Under the pieces are notes generated by a model that saw only the letters and a program-made list of their open reading frames with translations, did not search any database and had not been told where the DNA came from. A stretch of 35,182 bases of DNA from Planctomycetota bacterium (GTDB taxonomy: Bacteria; Planctomycetota; UBA11346): the NCBI GenBank assembly GCA_003136555.1, contig PLEW01000131.1:28845-64026 (forward strand), read 5' to 3'. Shown here one piece after another: positions 8,713 through 16,246 of this stretch; within the stretch, counting starts at the first letter, position 1; every line of letters starts with the position of its first letter. A program made the position numbers and the translations under genes.

Positions 8713-8754
8713 GGCATGACTGTGACGCCTGCCGGCCTGCAGGGAAGTCGGTCC

Positions 8755-8783
8755 TTGCCAGCGCGGCCTGGCCCGGGGACAAT
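8755..8783 (+). promoter_or_regulatory. candidate sigma-70 promoter for the first Gfo/Idh/MocA gene
   Basis: TTGCCA (8755-8760), a 17-bp spacer and GACAAT (8778-8783), matching the consensus at 5/6 and 4/6 positions. The predicted transcript start, near 8790, leaves room for the AAGGGG ribosome-binding site before the ATG at 8809. Confidence 0.45.
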
Positions 8784-8808
8784 CGCCCCTACTCAGCAAG
8801 GGGCGACG

Positions 8809-9855
8809 ATGGCCACATTCACCAGGTTCGGCACGCGCCGCACCGTGCGCATCCTGCTGGTCGGCTGCGGTGCCATGGGCCAGGGCTGGGTCGAGCGCAT
8901 CATCGCCAAGCCGGGGCTGTCGCTGATCGGGCTGGCCGACATCGATCCCAAGGCCGCCGAGGCGACTGTACGGCGCTTCCAACTGGACGGCATGCCGGTC
9001 TACCCATCGCTGGAAGACGCGCTGGCGGCTGATCGTCCGGATGTGGTGGTCGACATCACCATTCCCTCCGCCCATTACCAGGTGACGCGCACGGCCCTCA
9101 AGGCCGGCTGCCATGTGCTCGGCGAGAAGCCGCTCGCCGAATCACTGCCCCATGCGCGGGCGATGTGCCGGGAGGCGCGGGAACGCGGCCTGCTGTACAT
9201 GGTCACGCAGAACCGCCGCTACATCCCGGCGATGGTGGCGCTGCGCGAGGCGATGAAGGCCAGGCGCATCGGCCGGCTGTCCAGCCTCGACGCCGATTTC
9301 TACATCGGCGCCCATTTCGGCGGCTTCCGCGATCTGATGGACGATCCGCTGATCCTCGACATGGCGATCCACAGCTTCGATCAGGCACGCATGATCTCCG
9401 GCTGCGATCCGGTCTCGGTCTACTGCCACGAATACCATCCGCATGGCAGCTGGTACCGCGGTGCGGCCGCGGCGGTGTGCATCTTCGAGCTCACTGGCGG
9501 GGTGGTCTTCACCTACCGCGGCTCATGGGCGGCCGAGGGCTTCAATACCAGCTGGGAATGCCAATGGCGCGCCCAGGGCTCCATCGGGACGGTCATCTGG
9601 GATGGCCGTGACGCACCAAGGATGCAGCAGGTGGTCGGGACCACGGGCTTCCGCCGCGAGACCCGTGAAACGGTCCTGCCTCTTTCCACCCTCGCCCATC
9701 CTGGCCACCACGGCGTGCTCGACGAATTCGTGCAATGCCTGCGCGCCGGACGGCGACCGCAGAGCGAATGCCACGACAACATCAAGAGCCTGGCGATGTG
9801 CCTGGCCGCCATCAGGAGCGCGCGCGCCAAGCGCAGGGTCACGGTGAGCTGGTAG
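8809..9855 (+). CDS. Gfo/Idh/MocA family oxidoreductase
   Basis: 348 residues, the usual length. The Rossmann dinucleotide-binding motif VGCGAMG lies near residue 20, followed by DIDPKAAEA at the end of the second strand. GEKPLAES near 107 is the catalytic-lysine EKP motif. LILDMAIHSFDQARMISG near 180 is the family's conserved H-x-x-D region. It probably oxidises or reduces a sugar, inositol or related polyol with NAD(P); the substrate cannot be read from sequence. The ATG at 8809 is preceded by AAGGGG, which favours it over an in-frame start at 8716 that would add a disordered extension. It leads a plus-strand run with the glycerate kinase and an EamA transporter, suggesting a small carbon-use cluster. 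Confidence 0.85.
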   Translation: MATFTRFGTRRTVRILLVGCGAMGQGWVERIIAKPGLSLIGLADIDPKAAEATVRRFQLDGMPVYPSLEDALAADRPDVVVDITIPSAHYQVTRTALKAGCHVLGEKPLAESLPHARAMCREARERGLLYMVTQNRRYIPAMVALREAMKARRIGRLSSLDADFYIGAHFGGFRDLMDDPLILDMAIHSFDQARMISGCDPVSVYCHEYHPHGSWYRGAAAAVCIFELTGGVVFTYRGSWAAEGFNTSWECQWRAQGSIGTVIWDGRDAPRMQQVVGTTGFRRETRETVLPLSTLAHPGHHGVLDEFVQCLRAGRRPQSECHDNIKSLAMCLAAIRSARAKRRVTVSW

Positions 9856-9900
9856 ATGCCGGCGGTCGCTCGGCACCGCCACCCAGTTGTGTCCGCCGCG

Positions 9901-9917
9901 CCCATGGCAACCATGGG
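9901..9917 (+). repeat. perfect inverted repeat just upstream of the glycerate kinase start
   Basis: CCCATGG-CAA-CCATGGG is a 7-bp stem with a 3-nt loop ending 3 nt before the ATG at 9921. It occupies the place where a ribosome-binding site is expected, and none is visible. Confidence 0.5.
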
Positions 9918-9920
9918 CTC

Positions 9921-11243
9921 ATGCGCGCTCCCCAGCAGGTGCTCCGCGAGATCTACCACGCCGCCGTCGCGGCGGTCGAGCCGAGACGTGCCGTCCTCGA
10001 CCATTGCCGGCTCGATGGCGACATGCTGCAGGTGGGCGAACGCCGCATCGCCCTCGATCCGGATGGCCGCGTCATCGTGGTCGGGGCCGGCAAGGCATCG
10101 GCGGCGATGGCCCAGGCGGTCGAGGAGGTGCTCGCCGAGCGCATCAGCAGCGGCGTAGTGGTGGTGAAATACGGCCATCTCGCCCCGCTGCACCGCATCC
10201 GCCTGCTCGAAGCCGGCCATCCGGTGCCGGATGCCGCCGGACAGGCCGCCGCCAGCGCCATCATGCAGGCGCTGAGCGGCCTGAGCGCCCGCGATGTGGT
10301 GATCGCCTGCTGGTCGGGGGGCGCCTCCGCGCTGACCCCCAGCCCCGCGCAGGGCCTGAGTCTGGCCGACAAGCAGGCGGTCACCCGCCTGCTGCTGGCC
10401 AGCGGTGCGGATGTGCATGCGCTCAATGCCGTGCGCAAGCACCTCTCGCAGCTCAAGGGCGGGCAGCTGGCCCGCCGCGCCGCGCCGGCGCGCATTGCCT
10501 GCCTGGTGATCTCGGATGTGGTGGGCGACGACCTGAGCACCATCGGCTCGGGGCCATTCTACCCCGACCATTCCAGCTTCGCCGAGGTGCTTTCCCTGAT
10601 CGACCGCCTGAAGCTGCGCAACGACCTGCCCGGGCCGGTGCTTCAGCTGCTGCAGCGAGGTGCCGCCGGACTGATCCCCGACACCCCCAAGCAGGGGGAT
10701 GCGTGCTTCGCTCAGGTCCACCATCAGATCGTCGCGAGCAACCGCCAGGCCATCGCCGCCGCGGCAGAGGCCGCCCAGGCCCAGGGCTACCGTCCGCTGG
10801 TGATCGCCAAACCCCTGGTCGGCGAGGCGCGCCTGGCCGCCGCTGAGATCATCGAGCGCGCCCGGCTGATCGCCAGGAAAGGGGATCGCGCCTGCCTGAT
10901 CGCCGGCGGCGAGACCACGGTGACGCTCACCGGGGAGATCGGACGCGGAGGACGCAATCAGGAGCTCGCGCTCGCCAGCGCCGCCCTGCTCGACGGCAGC
11001 TGCGACATCAGCGTGCTGGCCGGTGGGACCGATGGCAATGATGGTCCTACAGATGCCGCGGGCGCGTACTGCGATGGCGAGACCGTCGCCCGTGCCCACG
11101 CCCTCGGCCTCGAAGCCGCTGCGCATCTGGCCCGCCATGACGCCAACCCCTACTTCTCCGCCCTCGGCGATCTGCTGCTCACCGGTCCGACCGGCACCAA
11201 TGTCATGGATCTCACCCTGGCGCTGATCACACCGCCCCGATAG
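9921..11243 (+). CDS. glycerate 2-kinase (GckA/TtuD type, MOFRL family)
   Basis: 440 residues, typical of the class II glycerate kinase family, which phosphorylates D-glycerate to 2-phosphoglycerate and feeds glycolysis or the serine cycle. The N-terminal DUF4147 domain (about 5-240) carries VVGAGKAS at 53-60, CWSGGASAL near 131-139 and SDVVGDDLSTIGSGP near 195. The C-terminal MOFRL domain (about 315-435) has GGETTVTLTG, GRGGRNQELAL, GGTDGNDGPTDAAGA and a final GTNVMDL. The ATG at 9921 is the first sensible start, although it lacks a Shine-Dalgarno sequence. The gene starts 65 bp after the Gfo/Idh/MocA stop, likely co-transcribed. Confidence 0.85.
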   Translation: MRAPQQVLREIYHAAVAAVEPRRAVLDHCRLDGDMLQVGERRIALDPDGRVIVVGAGKASAAMAQAVEEVLAERISSGVVVVKYGHLAPLHRIRLLEAGHPVPDAAGQAAASAIMQALSGLSARDVVIACWSGGASALTPSPAQGLSLADKQAVTRLLLASGADVHALNAVRKHLSQLKGGQLARRAAPARIACLVISDVVGDDLSTIGSGPFYPDHSSFAEVLSLIDRLKLRNDLPGPVLQLLQRGAAGLIPDTPKQGDACFAQVHHQIVASNRQAIAAAAEAAQAQGYRPLVIAKPLVGEARLAAAEIIERARLIARKGDRACLIAGGETTVTLTGEIGRGGRNQELALASAALLDGSCDISVLAGGTDGNDGPTDAAGAYCDGETVARAHALGLEAAAHLARHDANPYFSALGDLLLTGPTGTNVMDLTLALITPPR

Positions 11244-11288
11244 GCGGGGGCCTTGCAACCCGTTCGGACGGCCTAGCGTCCGGCCACC

Positions 11289-12206
11289 GTGCTGATGGCT
11301 CTTTTCACCGCCGTCCTGTGGTCGCTCTCCAGCGTCACCGGCGCCCGTGCCGCGCGCTCCTTCGGCGGCCCCACCGCCAACCGCCTGCGGCTCAGCCTCG
11401 CGCTGATCATCCTCGGCATCTATGTGCTGTGCTTCCCCGTCCCGCTCAGAGGAGCGTGGTTCTGGTGGATGCTCCTCAGCGGTGCGCTGGGCATGGGCAT
11501 GGGCGACCTGTTCATCTTCCTCGCCTATGTGCGCCTGGGCACCCGCCTGCCGGTGCTGATCACCCACTGCCTGGCAGGGCCCTTGGCCGCGCTGGTCGAA
11601 TGGCTGGTGCGCGGCGTAGCCCTGACCGTGCAGGAGATCAGCCTGATCGCCGTCATCCTGCTCGGGGTGGCGATCGCGCTGGTCCCGGGCCTGCGGGTGC
11701 AGGCGAGCGGCGGCCGGCTGCGCTCCGGTGTGCTCTTCGGCATCGGTTCCGCGGCCATGGTCGGGCTGAGTGCAGTGATCGTCCGTGAGAGTTATGCCCA
11801 ACTCGCGCTCCAGGGAATGGCCTGCGATGCCCTGACCGCGGCTTTCGTACGCGCCCTGGGCGGCGTGGCGATGTCATGGTCGATCCTGCCGGTGCTGCGC
11901 CTCGCCACCCGCCAGCCGGCGCCGCACTCGTCAGGCGCCGCGATGCCGGAGCATCCCTGGCGTCGGGGCTGGCCGTGGCTGCTCGGCACCGCCATCTGCG
12001 GCCTGGTGCTGGGGATGGCCTGCTACCAGCTGGCGCTGACCACCGGCAAGGCGGGACCGGTGCATGCGGTGCTTGCCATCATGCCCATCCTGGTGATGCC
12101 GCTGGCCTGGTTCATGGAAGGCGACCGCCCGACCCGGTGGGCGATCCTCGGCGGTGGCCTGGCGGTCGGGGCGGCGGTGCGCATGGCGCTGCTGCACAGC
12201 GGCTGA
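11289..12206 (+). CDS. EamA/DMT family transporter
   Basis: 305 residues with about ten hydrophobic segments in two halves, the EamA pattern of paired five-helix repeats. A cytoplasmic-looking linker near residues 215-235 is rich in Pro, Ser and His. The family exports or imports metabolites, nucleotide sugars or amino acids; the substrate is unknown. The GTG at 11289 was chosen because an in-frame TAG lies a few codons upstream; an ATG at 11295 is an equally good start. No clear ribosome-binding site is visible. It follows the glycerate kinase by 45 bp and converges on the ABC permease gene. Confidence 0.75.
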   Translation: MLMALFTAVLWSLSSVTGARAARSFGGPTANRLRLSLALIILGIYVLCFPVPLRGAWFWWMLLSGALGMGMGDLFIFLAYVRLGTRLPVLITHCLAGPLAALVEWLVRGVALTVQEISLIAVILLGVAIALVPGLRVQASGGRLRSGVLFGIGSAAMVGLSAVIVRESYAQLALQGMACDALTAAFVRALGGVAMSWSILPVLRLATRQPAPHSSGAAMPEHPWRRGWPWLLGTAICGLVLGMACYQLALTTGKAGPVHAVLAIMPILVMPLAWFMEGDRPTRWAILGGGLAVGAAVRMALLHSG

Positions 12207-12218
12207 GGCGGCCGGCAT

Positions 12219-13160
12219 TCAGCGCGTCCGCGGATCGAGCCACACCAGCGCCAGATCGGCGAGCAGGTTGAAGACCACCAGCAGAGCCGCGTATTCCAGC
12301 GCCGCGCCGCTGACCAGGGTCCAATCCTGCTGCAACGCCCCGGCGACGAAGAAGTACCCGAGCCCGGGGATGGCGAACAGGCTTTCGACCACCATCGAAC
12401 CGGTGAGCACCTGCGCCGCGGCGGTGGCGAGGTAAGCCAAAACCGGCCCGAAGGCCGGGCGCAGCGCATGCTCGATGACGATGTAGCCCTCGCTCGCGCC
12501 CTTGGCGCGGGCGGTGCGGACGAAATCAGCCCCGAGTTCGTCGAGCAGGCTGGCACGTGACAGACGGGCGATCTGGGCCGCCAGGGGCAGCCCGAGGGTG
12601 AGCACCGGCAGCAGCAGCGCTGAGGGGCTCTCGACTCCACCGGCCGGCAGCCAGCCCAGGTACAGGCTGAAGACCAGCAGGAGCAGCGGTCCGATGATGA
12701 AGTCGGGGGTGCTGATGCCGAGGGTGGCCAGCAGGCGCAGGACCTGGTCGCCTGCATGGGCCCCGGGCTGAGGCGAGCGGGCCGCCCTGGCGGCCATGGT
12801 CCCGCCCCACAGGCCGAGGAACAGACCGATCAGCAAGGCGCCGCTGCCGATCGACACCGATACCGGGGTGGCGCGTGCGAGCAGCTCGATGACCGGCTGT
12901 CCGCGCGCGATCTTGAGGCTGTAGCCGAAGTCCCCGCGCAGCTTGTCGAACAGATCCCGCAGGTACTGCACGACGATCGGCTGATCCTGGCCATAGAGCC
13001 GCTTGAGGTGGGCGACCGCGGCCGGCGGCAGCGCGCGATCGCCGGCGAGGTCGGCCCAGGGATCACCGGGCATGGCGCGCAGCGCGGCGAAGGTGAGCAG
13101 ATGGACCAGCCAGAGCACCACCAGACCGGCAGCGAGGCGTCTCAGGATCGCAGCGATCAT
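12219..13160 (-). CDS. DppB/OppB-type ABC transporter permease (orphan)
   Basis: 313 residues with about six membrane helices. The N-terminus (ILRRLAAGLVVLWLVHLLTF), MPGDPW near 30 and GQDQPIVVQYLRDL near 60 match dipeptide/oligopeptide permeases of the DppB family. The EAA-type loop is RTARAKGASEGYIVIEHALR near 220, followed by VVESLFAIPGLGYFFV. The start at 13160 gives the classic family N-terminus; an in-frame ATG lies 9 bp upstream at 13169. Neither start has a strong ribosome-binding site. No DppC, ATPase or solute-binding gene lies next to it in the window: its downstream neighbour is convergent and its upstream neighbour divergent. The partners must be elsewhere, or the gene is a remnant. 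Confidence 0.8.
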   Translation of the reverse strand: MIAAILRRLAAGLVVLWLVHLLTFAALRAMPGDPWADLAGDRALPPAAVAHLKRLYGQDQPIVVQYLRDLFDKLRGDFGYSLKIARGQPVIELLARATPVSVSIGSGALLIGLFLGLWGGTMAARAARSPQPGAHAGDQVLRLLATLGISTPDFIIGPLLLLVFSLYLGWLPAGGVESPSALLLPVLTLGLPLAAQIARLSRASLLDELGADFVRTARAKGASEGYIVIEHALRPAFGPVLAYLATAAAQVLTGSMVVESLFAIPGLGYFFVAGALQQDWTLVSGAALEYAALLVVFNLLADLALVWLDPRTR

Positions 13161-13399
13161 GGTCGGCATTCCAGGGTCATCCGCGCTGCGAGCAACCAGC
13201 GGCTGGCCCTGGTGGCCGCGGCGCACTCGGCCTGCCGTTGGCGGCGGCCGTTACAGCGGCCTCCCGGGACCCCATCCGAGGGTGGACGACGGGGGCGCGC
13301 GCGCCATGCTCTCGGCCATCCCATAGTCCGCAACCAGGGCAACGTACCGGCCACAGATCAACGTCGAGAGGGGGCTGGAAGTACAAAATACCCCCGTGT

Positions 13400-13411
13400 G
13401 GAAGCGCTACC
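13400..13411. promoter_or_regulatory. possible LacI-type operator before the PA14 gene
   Basis: GGAAGCGCTACC is an imperfect 12-bp palindrome centred on AGCGCT and resembles LacI-family operator half-sites. It lies 27 bp before the ATG at 13438 and just downstream of an AT-rich TACAAAAT (13382-13389) that could be a -10 region. No LacI-family gene is in the window. Confidence 0.3.
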
Positions 13412-13437
13412 TTAACGTCCGAGCACCGAGGAATCCC

Positions 13438-16185
13438 ATGACTATCTCCCCCCGTCTCGCGTCCGCACTGCTTATCGCGCTGAGCGCCCCCCTGGGTGCC
13501 GCCGATCTGGCCCCAGGCCTGATCGGCGAATACTTCGCCGATTCCAAGGACTATCCCAGCGCCCTCAAAGAGCCCCCGACCCTGGTGCGGGTCGACAAGC
13601 AGGTGAACTTCGGCGCGGTCACGGGCGAATTCTATAAGACCAAGATGGCGGAGAACTTCACCGTCCGCTGGAGCGGCACCATCCATGTCGAGACAGCCGG
13701 GGAGTACCAGCTCGGAACCGAATCCGATGACGGCTCACGGCTGCTCATCGATGGCAAGCAGGTGGTCGATAACGGCGGCGTGCATGCGATGTCCAAGAAG
13801 ACAGGTGCGGTCACCTTGAACTCCGGCGAGCATGCCGTGGTACTCGAATTCATCCAAGGCGGTGGCGAGGCCGGCTGCCGGCTGCTGTGGACCCCGCCCG
13901 GGGGTTCCGAGAGTGCGATACCAGGATCTGCGCTCCAGCATGTGGCTGGCGCCGAGAAGATGATCGCCTGGAACGAGGCTGCCTGGAAGAAGCGCAAGGG
14001 GTCGGCGGTGTCCGGCAGCGGCAAGTATGCCTTGATGGATCATGGCCCCTTCGTCACCGGCACCTTCGTCCAACCGGGCAACATCTGCACCAACAAGGGC
14101 ATCACCATCCAGATCGACAAGGTCCACAAGGCCCTGGCGGTGTTCGACCCCGAGCTGATGCGCTTCAGCTACGGCGCCATCGAGGCGGCGATCGGCTACC
14201 CCGCCGGCCGTGATGGCATCGAAGGCCAGCCGACGGTCGACGGCGAGCAGGTCTTCGCTGCCACCTCCTCGACCGGATTCGCCAAGCCTGGCAGTGCCAA
14301 CGACTTTGCCGATCCCCGATTGCAGCGTCTCGGCAATCTCCTACACGACTGGGCCGCCTATCACGGCCTCTACCTCAACGGCGAAACGGTGGTGCTCTCC
14401 TATTCCGTCGGAGCCGCCGAGATCCTCGAGGTCCCAGGGGTCACCGCAAACGGGACGGCGGTCGGCATCACCCGCAGCCTGACCCTGACCGGCAATGACC
14501 AGCCGCTGACCATGCTGGTGGCGGAAAGCAGCGGCACGCCCACCGCCGCCGATGGCATCGGCCAGATCGAAGACGGTGATTACGTCAGCGCCACCGGCGT
14601 GGTCGGCGCGGGCACCTTCGCTGTCGATGGCACACGCCTGGTCCTCACCATCCCGGCCAAGGCGGCGCTGACCGAGCTGGTCAGCTGGCATGGCCTGAAG
14701 AGCGACCTCGCCAGCTTCAAGGCCCTGGTTGCCGCGACGCCCAAGCCGAGCGATGCCCATGCGCTGACCAAGGGCGGCAAGGGCCGCTGGGGCGACGCCA
14801 TCACCCTCACCGGCGAGCTCGGCAAGGAAGGCTCGGTGCCCTACGCGGTCGACACCATCACCGTGCCGTTCGAGAATCCCAGCAAATCCTACATGCGCCT
14901 GACCGGCCATGACTTCTTCAAGGATGGCCGCGCCGCGGTGTGCACCATGGACGGCGATGTCTGGCTGGTGTCGGGCATCGATGCCAGCCTCTCCAAGGTC
15001 ACCTGGAAGCGCTACGCCACCGGTTTGTTCCAGCCGCTCGGCCTGCGCATCGTCGACGACCTGGTCTACGTCACTTGCCGCGATCGCCTGCTGCGGCTGC
15101 ACGACCTCAACGGCGATGGCGAGGCCGATTTCTACGAGAGCTTCAATTCCGACTGCCCGGTGACCAAGCACTACCATGAATTCGCCATGGACCTCGAGAC
15201 CGACAAGGAGGGCAACTTCTACTACTGCAAGGGCTCGAACCTCGACAACAAGCCCAACAGCTTCACCAGCGAATTGCAGGGCTGCATGCTCCGGGTCAGC
15301 AAGGACGGCTCGGCGACGAGCCGCTACTGCACCGGGTTGCGCGAGCCCAACGGCATGGGCGGTGGCGACGGCTATCCGCTGCTGTGCAGCGACAACCAGG
15401 GCAACTGGACGCCGGTCGACCGCATCAACCTCGTCAAGCAGGGCGGCTTCTACGGCTACGAGGGCACCGCGCACCGCACTCCGGCCCCGCCCGCCTACGA
15501 TCCGCCGATCTGCTGGACCCCCTACAACCTCGACAACTCGCCGGGCGGCCTGGCCTACGTCAACAACGCCAGCTGGGGCCCGTTCAAGGACAAGCCGGTC
15601 GGCCTGTCCTATGGCAAGAGCTGCGCCTTCATCGTGCTGATGGAGGAGGTCGAAGGGACGCCGCAGGGCGGCATCGTGTTCTTCCCGCTGACCTTCTCCT
15701 CGGGCATCATGCGCGCCCGCTTCAACGCCACCGACAACCAGCTCTATGTCACCGGCATGCGCGGCTGGCAGACCAACGCCGCGCAGGAAGGCGCCTTCCA
15801 GCGCGTGCGCTATACCGGCAAGCCGGTGTACATGCCCACTTCGCTGCACATCCACAAGGATGCGGTCGAGATCGGCTTCGACCAGCCGCTCGACCCCGCC
15901 ACCGCGGGTGACGTCGGCAACTACACCGTCGACCAGTGGAACTACCGCTGGACCGCGAGCTATGGCTCGGACGACTATTCGGTGGCCGATCCCAGCAAGA
16001 AGGGCCACGACAAGGTCGCGGTGGCCGGAGTGGCGCTCTCCAGCGACAAGAAGTCGGTCACGCTCAAGATCGACGGCCTGGTGCCGGTGATGCAGATGAA
16101 GGTGAAGTTCAAGATCAGCGCCGCCGACGGCGCCCCGATCAGCTTCGAGGTCTACAACACCATCAACAAGATCCCGGCGCAGTAG
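13438..16185 (+). CDS. secreted PA14-domain protein with sugar-dehydrogenase-like propeller (PVC type)
   Basis: 915 residues. Residues 1-21 are a signal peptide ending in GAADL. A PA14 domain follows at about 23-165, with LIGEYFAD at its start and the typical TESDDGSRLLIDGKQVVDNGG; PA14 domains often bind carbohydrates. About 195-300 resembles the DUF6797-type region of PVC proteins (HGPFVTGTF, GRDGIEGQP). About 480-800 looks like a sorbosone-dehydrogenase-type propeller (LTGHDFFKDGRAAVCTMDGD, GLREPNGMGGGDG). The C-terminal 110 or so residues form an Ig-like beta-rich end. Unlike the heme dehydrogenase in this window it has no CxxCH, so it may bind or act without its own heme. GAGGA precedes the ATG at 13438. 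A role in extracellular glycan use is inferred. Confidence 0.75.
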   Translation: MTISPRLASALLIALSAPLGAADLAPGLIGEYFADSKDYPSALKEPPTLVRVDKQVNFGAVTGEFYKTKMAENFTVRWSGTIHVETAGEYQLGTESDDGSRLLIDGKQVVDNGGVHAMSKKTGAVTLNSGEHAVVLEFIQGGGEAGCRLLWTPPGGSESAIPGSALQHVAGAEKMIAWNEAAWKKRKGSAVSGSGKYALMDHGPFVTGTFVQPGNICTNKGITIQIDKVHKALAVFDPELMRFSYGAIEAAIGYPAGRDGIEGQPTVDGEQVFAATSSTGFAKPGSANDFADPRLQRLGNLLHDWAAYHGLYLNGETVVLSYSVGAAEILEVPGVTANGTAVGITRSLTLTGNDQPLTMLVAESSGTPTAADGIGQIEDGDYVSATGVVGAGTFAVDGTRLVLTIPAKAALTELVSWHGLKSDLASFKALVAATPKPSDAHALTKGGKGRWGDAITLTGELGKEGSVPYAVDTITVPFENPSKSYMRLTGHDFFKDGRAAVCTMDGDVWLVSGIDASLSKVTWKRYATGLFQPLGLRIVDDLVYVTCRDRLLRLHDLNGDGEADFYESFNSDCPVTKHYHEFAMDLETDKEGNFYYCKGSNLDNKPNSFTSELQGCMLRVSKDGSATSRYCTGLREPNGMGGGDGYPLLCSDNQGNWTPVDRINLVKQGGFYGYEGTAHRTPAPPAYDPPICWTPYNLDNSPGGLAYVNNASWGPFKDKPVGLSYGKSCAFIVLMEEVEGTPQGGIVFFPLTFSSGIMRARFNATDNQLYVTGMRGWQTNAAQEGAFQRVRYTGKPVYMPTSLHIHKDAVEIGFDQPLDPATAGDVGNYTVDQWNYRWTASYGSDDYSVADPSKKGHDKVAVAGVALSSDKKSVTLKIDGLVPVMQMKVKFKISAADGAPISFEVYNTINKIPAQ

Positions 16186-16196
16186 GACGGCAGACT

Positions 16197-16210
16197 GGGG
16201 CGCCCGCCCC
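16197..16210 (+). terminator. GC-rich hairpin after the PA14 gene
   Basis: GGGGC-GCCC-GCCCC forms a 5-bp stem with a 4-nt loop 12 bp past the stop codon. There is no T-run, so it may be a simple structured spacer. Confidence 0.2.
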
Positions 16211-16246
16211 GCCGGGGAGGCTGGACTCCGGTGATGGGCAGACACC

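Noticed and set aside
9513-11801. 762-codon minus-strand frame opposite the oxidoreductase and glycerate kinase
   Set aside because: It spans several well-supported genes and has a shadow-like composition.
13246-13261. GGCCG-TTACAG-CGGCC inverted repeat in the divergent region before the PA14 gene
   Set aside because: A 5-bp stem in DNA this GC-rich is expected by chance, and its position gives no clear role.
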